DNA of 64,000 bases from Ahaetulla prasina (lineage: Eukaryota; Chordata; Lepidosauria; Squamata; Colubridae). The stretch lies in assembly GCF_028640845.1 (NCBI RefSeq), contig NC_080546.1, positions 73,100,551-73,164,550 on the forward strand. Reading direction: 5' to 3'. A program made the position numbers and the translations under genes. Below are positions 54,436 to 64,000 of the stretch, one piece after another; within the stretch, counting starts at the first letter, position 1, and each line of letters starts with the position of its first letter. Below the pieces are notes generated by a model, which was not told the DNA's origin, ran no database searches, and saw only the letters and a list, made by a program, of their open reading frames with translations.

Positions 54436-54809
54436 CAGGTGGTCCTTGACTTACAAACATTCATTTTGTGAAGTTACAACAAAAAAAAGGGATTTATGAC
54501 TCTTTTTTACACTGATGCAGCATTCCTGTGGTCATGTGATCAAAATTCAGGCACTTGGCAACTAGCATGTATTTATGAGGGTTGCAGAGTTCCAGGATCG
54601 TGTGATCACCTTTTGCAAACTTCTGACAAGCAAAATCAATGGGCAAACCAGATTTTCTGAGCAGCTATGCTACTAATTAACAACTGCAAGTGTTTTACTT
54701 AACTGTGGAAAGAAAGGTCGTAAAATTGGGCAAAAACTCGCTTAACAACTGTCTTGCTTAGCAATGAAAGCTTTGAGTTTAGCTGTAGTCATAAATTGAG
54801 GATTATCTG
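54436..54809. mobile_element. TA-flanked MITE, 374 bp, complete
   Basis: CAGGTGGTCCTTGACTTA and TAAATTGAGGATTATCTG are imperfect inverted ends, with TA on each side, as in Tc1/mariner insertions. Interior has CATGTGATCAAAATTC and GTGTGATCACCTTTTGC motifs and repeated CTTAACAACTG. Reference copy for those at 2105 and 4120. Confidence 0.8.
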
Positions 54810-54814
54810 TACTT

Positions 54815-55035
54815 CATTTTGAGCCTGATGCAATCATGGAGCAAAATCCAAGATTCAGACACAGTAGATAGTATTATTTCATAGCTACTGTAAAATTATA
54901 GTTTGACCTTTGCAGTCCAAATCAAAAGGATTATTTTGATCAACCCAACAGTTATGCTAGTAGTTTTTTGGCACTCTCTTGTCAAAAACATTCTGGTAGC
55001 CTAAGCTGCCTACAATTATTGCATTAAAGCATCTA
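54815..55035. other. unassigned DNA
   Basis: Nothing recognised. Confidence 0.45.
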
Positions 55036-55066
55036 TGTTTTCTTTTTTAAAATTAACTGCGCATGT

Positions 55067-55076
55067 CCAAGATGGC
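55067..55076 (+). promoter_or_regulatory. YY1-like site at LINE 5' end
   Basis: CCAAGATGGC near the start of the leader matches the YY1 core that positions transcription in mammalian L1. Function here is inferred only. Confidence 0.45.
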
Positions 55077-55228
55077 ACCGCGCCGCTAAATGGGAGATGC
55101 GGTGACGGGCCTTTTTTGGACCCGACTGGGCTGGGGGGGGTCTTTTTGAGAGCTTGGACCCCCTGCCCGGGTAGAGGACAATGTGGGCAGTCAGAAGATG
55201 GGTGGATTGAGGCTGGGCAGCTCCGGGT

Positions 55229-55610
55229 TGCTTCGGGAGGAGCCCCGGAGCGCTCTCCCCCCGGCGGCGGTATTATCGGCAATGGGGGTGGCCTGGCCTT
55301 TTCCAGCAGCAGCGGCCGGGGGCCGGGCTTTTTAGCGGTGGAAGCGGCAGCCTGGCTTGGCGTTGCTTCAGGAGAAGCCTCGGAGCGCTCTCCCCCCGGT
55401 GGCGGTGTTATCGGTGACGGGGGTGGCCTGGCCTTTTCTGGCGGCGGCAGCTGGGCTTCTCAGCGGCGGCGGCGGCGGCAGACTGGCTTGGCATTGCTTC
55501 GGGAGGAGTCCCGGAGCTCTCTCCCCCTGGCGGTGGTATTATCGGCGGCGGCGGCAGCCTAGCCTTTTCCTGCGGCGGTGGCGGCCGGGCTTTTTTTCAG
55601 TGGCCCGGCT
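55229..55610 (+). repeat. GC-rich leader repeats (about 3 monomers)
   Basis: Three units of roughly 130 bp, starting near 55,229, 55,366 and 55,495. Each has GCTTCGGGAGGAGCCCCGG then CTCTCCCCC and GTGGCCTGGCCTTTT-like blocks. They resemble tandem promoter monomers of some LINE 5' UTRs. Confidence 0.8.
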
Positions 55611-55676
55611 GTGATGGCCTGGCGATGGCCGGTCTGGCAATGGCCTGGCCTGACGGTGGGTGGCTGGGTCCGGTGA

Positions 55677-56993
55677 ACTGGCTTGGTGGCCTGTTTTACG
55701 GCGAAGGTTGTAGACAGTGTGGTGGCACGTCAATTACCCCAGTACCTGGATGAAACCATCTATCTAGACCCATTCCAGTCCGGCTTCCGGCCCGGATACA
55801 GTACGGAGACGGCTTTGGTGGATGATCTCTGGAGGTCCAGGGATAAGGGTTACTCCTCTGCCCTGGTCCTATTAGATCTCTCAGCGGCTTTCAATACCAT
55901 CGACTATGGTATCTTGCTGCGCCGGTTGGAGGGTTTGGGAGTGGGAGGCACCGTTTATCGGTGGTTCTCCTCCTACCTCTCTGACCGGATGCAGACGGTG
56001 TTGACAGGGGGGCAGAGATCGACCCCGAGGCGCCTCATGTGTGGGGTGCCGCAGGGATCGATTCTCTCGCCTCTCCTGTTCAACATCTATATGAAGCCGC
56101 TGGGCGAGATCATCAGTGGTTTTGGGGTGAGATACCAACTGTACGCTGATGATACACAGCTGTACTTTTCCACCCCAGGCCACCCCAATGAAGCTATCGA
56201 AGTACTGTCCCGGTGTCTGGAAGCCGTACGGGTCTGGATGGGGAGGAACAGGCTCAAGCTTAATCCCTCCAAGACGGAGTGGCTGTGGATGCCGGCACCC
56301 CGGTACAGTCAGCTGCAGCCGCGGCTGACTGTTGGGGGCGAGTCATTGGCCCCAATGGAAAGGGTGCGCAACTTGGGCGTTCTCCTGGATGGGCGGTTGT
56401 CTTTCGAAGACCATTTGACGACCATCTCCAGGAGAGCTTTTTATCAGGTTCACCTGATTCGCCAGTTGCGCCCCTTCCTGGACCGGGATGCCCTATGCAC
56501 GGTCACTCATGCTCTCGTGACCTCTCGCTTGGACTATTGCAATGCTCTCTACATGGGGCTCCCCTTGAAGAGCACCCGGAGACTCCAGTTAGTCCAGAAT
56601 GCAGCTGCGCGGGTGATAGAGGGAGCGGTTCGGAGCTCCCATGTAACACCCATCCTGCGCAGACTGCACTGGCTGCCTGTTGTCTTCCGGGTGCGCTTCA
56701 AGGTATTGGTGACTACCTTCAAAGCGCTCCATGGCTTAGGACCAGGATATTTACGGGACCGTCTACTGCCATCTTCTATCTCCCAGCGACCGGTGCGTTC
56801 TCACAGAGAGGGACTCCTTAGGGTGCCGTCAGCCAAGCAATGTCGACTGGCGGCCCCCAGGGGGAGGGCCTTCTCTGTGGGGGCTCCTACCCTGTGGAAC
56901 GAACTTCCCCCTGGACTTCGTCAACTATCTGACCTTCGGACCTTTCGCCCCGAACTTAAAACCTATTTATTCTGTCTAGCTGGACCGGCTTGA
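55677..56993 (+). pseudogene. L2 reverse transcriptase, long open frame
   Basis: About 437 codons with no stop. RT motifs in order: PFQSGFRPGYSTETALVDDL, LVLLDLSAAFNTIDYGILL (motif A), CGVPQGSILSPLLFNIYMK (motif B) and QLYADDTQLYFS (catalytic YADD), then the C-terminal APTLWNELPPGLRQLSDLRT and LKTYLFCLAGPA. The frame opens after a stop at 55,674-55,676 with no ATG until about residue 100; the upstream candidate start is TTG. It lacks the endonuclease, so it is an open but 5'-deficient copy. Confidence 0.9.
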
Positions 56994-57179
56994 TTTTAAA
57001 AATTTTAATTTGCTTTTATGGGTTTTTAAATTTTTATAAATTTTATAGGGTGTTATTGTATTTTAAATTATTGGCCAATTGAATAAGTTTTTTAAGGGGT
57101 TGTTCTTAATATTATATGTACTGTTCTTTTTGTATTTTATTCTGGCTGTGCACCGCCCTGAGTCTCTTCTAGGATATTA

Positions 57180-58825
57180 GCTATCTAGTCAATTTTGGAT
57201 AATCTACAGGTTTATCCTAATGCCTTCCATGTCTACATCCAAGTATTTTTCAAAACATTGAAGAATCTAGAACCCAGGACTGAACAGCCACACAATATTT
57301 CCTTACAGTTTAGTGAGTACAAGTTTTGAGCCTTGACAGGAGTCCATGATCTTGTCCTTTGCCTTCATAAGAGGATAGAATTCTGGATTGTCATGTACAT
57401 TACAGTGGCAAAAACAAGGTAAACACAATATATAGAATTTACTTTAAGAATGAATGGAGGATTTTTTTTTAAAAAAATGAGAAAAATGCCGTAGTTGTAT
57501 ACTACAAAGAATAAATAGTCTGTCTTGAGCACTGTTTCAACAGCATCTTGCCTCACAAAGCAGCATTCCCAGCTAAAGTACGTGCATCTCTATATGCTAT
57601 GTGTCCAAGTTACAGTTGCTGTGGCAACTGAGACATGATATTTCTGTAACATGTATGAGTATGAGATCTCAATACTGAACCTGCTTTTGTAAGAAAAGCT
57701 TGGGAGGTGAATTGTTTTATTCACTCTTTTACAATGGTTTTAAAAAAAGAAAAGGGAGAAAATAATAAAAAATTTAGATAGATTGTTCGTCTAGAACAGC
57801 ATCCATGTAGTTGCTTTACTTCATACATACATATATACATACCAGTTACAATATTCCTTTTGAGTTAAGTAGCTTTATACAGAAGGCAGAAAGTCAGTAA
57901 TAAAAGGAAAAATGTTTTTAAAAAATAACTGAAACAATTTATAATAATTCTATTGCTTACACATCTCCTTGCCTATAAATCCTTGCAAATCCACTCCATA
58001 CCGTATACTGCATTATATGTTTACCTTTTGCTCTTAAACTGTTTTCTTCTATTCTTGAGCATTTATCAACTCTATATAGCCACGACTTTCTTTTTATTTC
58101 TCTTCCTATTTATCTATCCATTCTTCCATATATATTTGTTTTACACTCCTTATTCATTCTTTCCATGTGTTTCAAATACTTCCATGTATTTTTTTCATAT
58201 TAATCACTCACTTCCATATTCAATTCACAGACATTCAATATTCCTGACATTGTATCCTTGTTTTATCATATATAATCTTAAATAGCCTATTCCCACTAGA
58301 TTAAACATTTATTTTTCTCCCTACATACTGTACTCTTACTTCTACATAATAAATTGGACAGAAATATGCTTTTAGGTATGGCTCCCACAATAAACATTCA
58401 TTCCCTGCAGCAGACAATGTCTATTTCAGTACAGTTTAAACAAGAGGTACAATATATTTTGTTTAATCATGTTCCCATCTCACATAAACATTCCCTAAAT
58501 GTACTTTATCTCTATCTTTATCTCTATCACAGCTCCATCACAATTTTTCTACCAGCTTGCAATTGGCCATCTCATTTTCCTTTCTGAACACCGGTACTTT
58601 GATCTCAAGACATTAATTTCAAAAGCATATCTTTGCATCCTACACTGCAAATCATTGGACTCTTAGCCAGGGGAACATTATACATCATTGTCTTATTCCT
58701 TGTTCCAAAACAAACCATTGTCTAAGCATTCTATATTCCTGACATTTATTTCTATACCACTTTTATTGAATTTAACACCCAACCATCAACTCTATTTTTG
58801 TGCAATTTACAATTCTGCCTTATTC
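57180..58825. other. unassigned AT-rich DNA
   Basis: No gene or repeat recognised. From about 57,950 the + strand is rich in T and C, with no known motif in the frame at 57,953-58,285. Confidence 0.5.
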
Positions 58826-58828
58826 ACA

Positions 58829-59023
58829 TTATTATATATATTTTACAACTCAGCAAATGTACAATGAACATTCTCGTATTCTTATTAAATATTATTAAAT
58901 AAAATATTATTTAATATATTATTATTATTAAATAATATATTATTAAATAATATTAAATAAAATATTATTATATATATTTTATAACTCAGCAAATGTACAA
59001 TGAACATTCTCGTATTCTTATAT
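58829..59023 (+). repeat. local duplication around AT-rich core
   Basis: A 60-bp unit (CAGCAAATGTACAATGAACA, then TTCTCGTATTCTTA) occurs at 58,829-58,888 and 58,966-59,023, separated by TATTAAATAA-type repeats. Confidence 0.9.
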
Positions 59024-59088
59024 TTTCCAACAAGCTGTTGAAAAGCAAAAATCTGTTTTTGCATCTCCTGTCCTACATATAGCCACAT

Positions 59089-59476
59089 TGTTGTTGTTGT
59101 TAGTTGCGAAGTCGTGTCCGACCCATCGCGACCCCATGGACAACATTCCTCCAGGCCTTCCTGTCCTCTACCATCCTCTGGAGTCCATTTAAACTCATGC
59201 TTACTGCTTCAGTGACTCCATCCAGCCACCTCGTTCTCTGTCATCCCATTCTTCTTTTGCCCTCAATCATTCCCAGCATTAGGCTCTTCTCCAGTGAGTC
59301 CTTCCTTCTCATGAGGTGGCCAAAGTATTTCAGTTTCATCTTCAGGATCTGGCCTTCTAAAGAGCAGTCAGGGTTGATCTCCTCTAGAACTGACTTGTTT
59401 GTTCGCCTTGCAGTCCAAGGGACTCGCAGGAGTCTTCTCCAGCACCAGAGTTCAACGGCCTCAATTCTTTTTTAGT
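59089..59476 (-). mobile_element. BovB LINE, 3' fragment
   Basis: Minus strand. The 3' end has TTGTTGTTGTTGTTAG on the + strand, then the ORF2 C-terminal tail (LEKSLMLG-like and RWLDGVTEAV-like). Longer than the 3783 copy, including an extra upstream segment (CTCCAGCACCAGAGTTCAAC). Confidence 0.92.
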
Positions 59477-59479
59477 CAC

Positions 59480-60180
59480 TGACACGTCTCATAATTTTTC
59501 AGTCTGCCAATAACAATCCCATATTAATTTAGCTACCTCTTCCTATAGTTTTTGTATTCATTCTTGTTACTTTTCTCTATGGCCAAGGAAACAATTTTTT
59601 TTTTAATTGTCAGGCTTACGTGAGCTCTTTATATCTCTAGCCAACAGTTAAGCAAACCTCATCCACATTTCAACATTTTTTCTATTCATGTAGCCTTATC
59701 ATTTTTCAATATCTGCACAAAATACATAATTTCTTTTATTATTGTTTTTACTTTTTACTTTTTTTCTTTTCTTTTTTAACAAAAAAGAACTAACAAAAAA
59801 AATACATAACATACATTGACATAAAACATATATTCCTTTTTTACATCAGCTTTGCTTCCTTATTCTTCTCATATTTACATCCTTATTTCCCCTCTCGTTT
59901 CATTTAATTATACTTTTCTTTTTTGTCCCATTCTCCCTTGTTTCTATATATCTTCTATCCTATCTATCCTTCTAACTATTCATTTTCTTTCATACAGCGC
60001 CATTTTATATACATGCATATATAAACTTTTCACCTTTTTCATCAATTACTATTTCTAGTCTCTAGCCAATTATACAATTTGTTCCATTCCACATAATATT
60101 CCGACTCTTCTTTTTCTTTTAACGCCTTCGTTAATTTGCCCATCTCAGCTTAGTCCAATATTTTCTTTATCACTTCCTCC
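59480..60180. other. pyrimidine-rich DNA, possible L1 3' UTR
   Basis: T/C-rich on the + strand (59,740-60,110), directly downstream of the L1 ORF2 fragment in its direction. It may be that element's 3' UTR, but no terminus is visible. Confidence 0.4.
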
Positions 60181-60189
60181 TCTGTTGGT

Positions 60190-61014
60190 ATATTCTCATT
60201 TTTCCACTTCTGTGCCTATGTTATTCTGGCAGCTGTTATTATATGTAGAATTAAGTATCCTATTTCTTTATTGTATTTCGTGGAGTATTCCCAGCAGGAA
60301 GGTCTCTGGTCTCCAGTCTATATGTTGATCAGTTATTACTTCCAGCCACTTTTTAATTTTAACCCAGATTTTTTTCGCTGTTGGACATGTCCACCATAAA
60401 TGGTAATATGTTCCATATATGTTTTTACACTTCCCACATAATGTGGAGCTACTCGGGTATATTTTAGCAACCCTTGCTGGTGGAAGATGCCATCTATAAA
60501 ACATTTTCAACTGGTTTTCCTTGAATGCCACTGACATTGTCATTTTTATAATTGTTCTCCACATTTTTTCCCATTTCTCCAATTCTATATTGTATCTGAA
60601 GTTTTTTGCCCATTTGATCATTGTTTCTTTAACCACCTCATCTTCCATTTTATATCGCAATAGGTATTCATATATTTTACTGATTAATTTTACCTCTGTT
60701 CCATGTACAATTTTATCCAGTTCTTGCTGCTCTCTTTGTATTTTGTATGATTTTTTTCTCCTCTGTGTATCTTGATTGTATTTGTGTGTATGTCCACCAA
60801 TCTACCTCCCTACCTACCACTTTTTCCAGTTCGTGTTTTGTTCTCAAATTTTCCTATACATTTACTAATTTCTTGTATCTAATCTTGTCTACATCTAATA
60901 AATTTGGGTGTTTCATTATTTCTGTTGGGGATAGCCACATTGGGATTCTTGTATAGTGTTTTTGTTTTATTTTTTTCCAAATCTGTAGCAGAGCATTCCT
61001 ACTACTGTTACTCC
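60190..61014 (-). pseudogene. L1-type LINE ORF2, C-terminal part
   Basis: Minus-strand frames: KMFYRWHLPPARVAKIYPSS, then CGKCKNIYGTYYHLWWTCP zinc-finger-like motif (60,268-60,660), and upstream QIWKKIKQKHYTRIPMWLSP (60,854-61,042). It continues upstream at 62,164, beyond a nested family B LINE. Confidence 0.88.
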
Positions 61015-61017
61015 TAG

Positions 61018-61476
61018 CTACTGAAGTTCGCAGATGACACAACAGTGATTGGTCTCATTCGAGACAATGACGAATCCACATATAGACAAGAGGTCGAACG
61101 ACTAGCCTTGTGGTGCAACCAAAACAATCTGGAACTGAACACACTCAAAACCGTAGAAATGGTGATAGACTTTAGGAGAAACCCTTCCATACTTCCACCT
61201 CTCACAATACTTGACAACACAGTATCAACAGTAGAAACCTTCAAATTTCTGGGTTCTATCATATCGCAAGATCTCAAATGGACAGCTAACATCAAAAACA
61301 TCATTAAAAAAGGACAACAAAGAATGTTCTTTCTGCGCCAACTCAGTAAGCTCAAACTGCCCAAGGAGCTGCTGATCCAATTCTACAGAGGAATTATTGA
61401 GTCTGTCATTTGCACCTCTATAACTGTCTGGTTCGGTTCTGCAACCCAACAAGAAAACACAGACTTCAGAGGATAA
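61018..61476 (+). pseudogene. family B LINE RT C-terminal half
   Basis: Open from a FADDTTVIGL catalytic motif (61,029 on) to VWFGSATQQENTDFRG, where a one-base change shifts the frame relative to the copy at 26,388. The rest of the C-terminus follows in other frames to 61,700. Confidence 0.85.
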
Positions 61477-61962
61477 TTAGAACTGCAGAAAAATAATTGC
61501 TACCAACCTGCCTTCCATTGAGGACCTGTATACTGCACGAATCAAGAAGAGGGCCGTGAAAATATTTGCAGATCCCTCGCATCCTGGACATAAACTGTTT
61601 CAACTCCTACCCTCAAAACGACGCTATAGAGCACTGCACACCAGAACAACTAGACACAAGAACAGTTTTTTCCCGAAGGCCATCACTCTGCTAAACAAAT
61701 AATTCCCTCAATACTGTCAGACTATTTACTGAATCTGCACTACTATTAATCGTTTCATAGTTCCCATCACCAATCTCTTTCCACTTATGACTGTATGACT
61801 ATAACTTGTTGCTGGCAATCCTTATGATTTATATTGATATATTGACCATCAATTGTGTTGTAAATGTTGTACCTTGATGAACGTATCTTTTCTTTTATGT
61901 ACACTGAGAGCATATGCACCAAGACAAATTCCTTGTGTGTCCAATCACACTTGGCCAATAAA

Positions 61963-62029
61963 AATTCTATTCTATTCTATTCTATTCTATTCTATTCTAT
62001 TCTATTCTATTCTATTCTATTCTATTCTT
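61963..62029 (+). repeat. (ATTCT)n microsatellite at LINE tail
   Basis: About 13 ATTCT units directly after the family B 3' end. A second short run lies at 62,150-62,176 next to the L1 junction. Confidence 0.95.
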
Positions 62030-62163
62030 TTAACTGGAATTCCTACAGATTATTTTTTTTTGTAGGGAAGAAAACTGAGTCAGGTGTTTCCATCCCTATT
62101 TATCCTTCAAGTTACAAAACTGCATCTCAGAAGCAACTTGCATGGTGCTAATTCTATTCTATT

Positions 62164-62514
62164 CTATTCTATTCTAATTATGTGTGTTTCAAAATATTTA
62201 TGTGTTTTGTATTTGTCGTCCCAAAGGAATGCATGCCACCCCACTTGCAAATCATGACCTTCTATTGCTAGAATTCTTTTATTTTTCAATTCCATCCAAT
62301 TTTTTAGCCATGTGATAATTGATGCTTGGTAGTATAATTCCCAATCTGGTAAAGCCAAACCCCCTTTATCTTTCGTATCTTGCAATAATTTTAATTTAAT
62401 CCTAGATTTTTTCCCTTGCCATATGAATTTAGTAATTAATTTGTTCAACTCTTGAAAGAATGTTTTCCCTAATTTTATTGGAATGACTTGGAACAGAAAT
62501 AAAAATTTTGGCAA
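62164..62514 (-). pseudogene. L1-type LINE ORF2, middle part
   Basis: 116 codons: PKFLFLFQVIPIKLGKTFFQ, ELNKLITKFIWQGKKSRIKL and KGGLALPDWELYYQASIIT. This is the conserved region after the RT core in L1 ORF2. It joins to 61,014 across the family B insertion. Confidence 0.9.
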
Positions 62515-64000
62515 AAATTATTGTTTTTTCTTGGACTCTAGCATTTATATGAATTTAGATGACTTCTACTCTTTAAAATATTGCTATAATTTTCTCAGTC
62601 CTTGAAGATAGACCAGATTCAAAAGCCAAGACTGTGAATGCTATTACTACTTTATTATAAGGTTACAGTAACAGAATCTTGTAGGTCTGAATGCGTTTCC
62701 CACTTAATCTTCATGAGAAGTAAGGTAAGTCAAGTCTGAGACATTTTCTCAAATTACATTTCTGCCTCAGATTCTAATTTCTTTTATTATTGTTTTTCTT
62801 GGACTCTAGCATTTATATGAATTTAGATGACTTCTACTCTTTAAAATATTGCTATAATTTTCTCAGTCCTTGAAGATAGACCAGATTTAAAAGCCAAGAC
62901 TATGAATGCTATTACTACTTTATTATAAGGTTACAGTAACAGAATCTTGTAGGTCTGAATGCGTTTCCCACTTAATCTTCATGAGAAGTAAGGTAAGTCA
63001 AGTCTGAGACATTTTCTCAAATTACATTTCTGCCTCAGATTCTAATTTCTTTTATCTCTCCGTTATTCTTACTTTCCTATTACAAATTCCCACACACACA
63101 AACACACAGACACACATGATGGACATTTTCTCACTTCAGTTTCATCCCAAAACATTTTATCACCTTCTATTTTAATTCATCCATTGTACCCGATGTCGCT
63201 CATTCCCCAACAGCATTCTTTATTTTCCAATTCCATCCAATTTTTTAGCCATGTGATAATTGATGCTTGGTAGTATAATTCCCAATCTGGTAAAGCCAAA
63301 CCCCCTTTATCTTTCGTATCTTGCAATAATTTTAATTTAATCCTAGATTTTTTCCCTTGCCATATGAATTTAGTAATTAATTTGTTCAACTCTTGAAAGA
63401 ATGTTTTCCCTAATTTTATTGGAATGACTTGGAACAGAAATAAAAATTTTGGCAAAAATTATTGTTTTTTCTTGGACTCTAGCATTTATATGAATTTAGT
63501 AATTAATTTGTTCAACTCTTGAAAGAATGTTTTCCCTAATTTTATTGGAATGACTTGGAACAGAAATAAAAATTTTGGCAAAAATTATTGTTTTTTCTTG
63601 GACTCTAGCATTTATATGAATTTAGATGACTTCTACTCTTTAAAATATTGCTATAATTTTCTCAGTCCTTGAAGATAGACCAGATTCAAAAGCCAAGACT
63701 GTGAATGCTATTACTACTTTATTATAAGGTTACAGTAACAGAATCTTGTAGGTCTGAATGCGTTTCCCACTTAATCTTCATGAGAAGTAAGGTAAGTCAA
63801 GTCTGAGACATTTTCTCAAATTACATTTCTGCCTCAGATTCTAATTTCTTTTATTATTGTTTTTCTTGGACTCTAGCATTTATATGAATTTAGTAATTAA
63901 TTTGTTCAACTCTTGAAAGAATGTTTTCCCTAATTTTATTGGAATGACTTGGAACAGAAATAAAAATTTTGGCAAAAATTATTGTTTTTTCTTGGACTCT
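62426..64000. repeat. complex local tandem array
   Basis: Two modules alternate. X (about 125 bp, L1-derived, with GGAATGACTTGGAACAGAAA) occurs at 62,426, 63,366, 63,495 and 63,890. Y (about 265 bp, with GACTTCTACTCTTTAAAATA and GTTACAGTAACAGAATC) occurs at 62,560, 62,825 and 63,625. Copies are nearly identical. The array continues past the window end. Confidence 0.92.
63177..63492 (-). pseudogene. L1 ORF2 fragment, duplicated copy
   Basis: Encodes the same PKFLFLFQVIPIKLGKTFFQ to LKNWMELEN segment as 62,235-62,514, at an offset of 942 bp and almost identical, so it arose by local duplication rather than a second insertion. Confidence 0.9.

Larger units (their letters stand above)
55055..57170 (+). 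mobile_element. L2-clade LINE with internal deletion
   Basis: 5' leader (55,055-55,675), then directly the RT part of ORF2, then a 3' UTR ending CACCGCCCTGAGTCTCTTCT. The endonuclease and the RT N-terminus present in the 33,667 copy are absent. The A-rich tail is missing, so the 3' end may be slightly truncated. Confidence 0.88.
61015..62150 (+). mobile_element. LINE family B, nested in L1
   Basis: Encodes FADDTTVIGLIRDNDESTY (RT motif C, FADD), EMVIDFRRNPSILPPLTIL, TFKFLGSIISQDLKWTANI and the FFLRQLSKLKLPKELL tail. Near-identical to the 26,249 copy over the shared part. 3' UTR ends TTGGCCAATAAAAATTCT and enters (ATTCT)n at 61,963-62,029. It sits inside a minus-strand L1. Confidence 0.9.

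Noticed and set aside
55683..55685. Start codon of the long RT frame
   Set aside because: The first codon is TTG just after an in-frame stop, and there is no ATG upstream, so this is not a true start.
1..64000. CRISPR-like arrays
   Set aside because: All regular repeats are microsatellites or tandem transposon pieces without spacer structure; the DNA is vertebrate.

Overview
The window is non-coding vertebrate DNA, almost certainly from a squamate reptile and probably a snake. Three things point there. Sauria-type SINEs (tRNA head, BovB-like ACCTTT tail) are squamate-specific. They sit beside BovB, CR1, L2, L1, RTE and Penelope retroelements. A LINE family whose 3' end runs into (ATTCT)n, the same repeat as (AATAG)n, recalls the microsatellite-seeding LINEs reported from snakes. 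I found no exon of a recognisable host gene, no tRNA or rRNA gene and no CRISPR array. The long open frames all belong to transposons or are chance frames in simple repeats.

Layout. 0-4 kb: a complete Sauria SINE, simple repeats, hAT MITEs and a BovB 3' fragment. 4-6.3 kb: a three-level nest of a solo LTR, a CR1-like LINE and a second solo LTR. 6.5-10.3 kb: old L2 pieces, a terminal-repeat DNA element and CR1 split by a CR1-like LINE. 12-16.3 kb: another LTR, hAT elements and L2 tails. 18-22 kb: a CR1 3' end, a Penelope tail, two hAT MITEs, a CR1-like LINE, a head-to-head pair of Penelope ends and a solo LTR. 22.3-27.1 kb: two CR1-group LINEs nested together, an LTR inside an LTR, and an ATTCT-tailed LINE. 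28-32 kb: a 187-bp solo LTR inside a hAT element inside CR1, then RTE, MITE and L1 pieces. 32.7-37 kb: Sauria SINEs and a nearly full-length L2 LINE. 37.5-44.6 kb: a roughly 3.9-kb tandem duplication carrying a Penelope-like element, followed by a cluster of inverted Penelope ends. 46-54 kb: hAT MITEs, three solo LTRs, and a long CR1 broken by four insertions. 55-57.2 kb: an L2 LINE with a repeated GC-rich leader fused to a long open RT frame. 59-64 kb: BovB, an L1 split by an ATTCT-tailed LINE, and a complex local tandem array.

Elements are dated mainly by nesting and target-site duplications (TSDs). Many MITEs have 8-bp TSDs (hAT) and most solo LTRs have perfect 5-bp TSDs. The most unusual signal is that seven LTRs of related families carry a reading frame open from the second base of the LTR. 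All seven begin Val-Val, and most continue into an acidic, Ser/Glu-rich stretch; several then reach an Arg-rich end. This looks like the C-terminus of an upstream protein encoded inside U3. A second is hammerhead-like folds in the ends of two different Penelope families.
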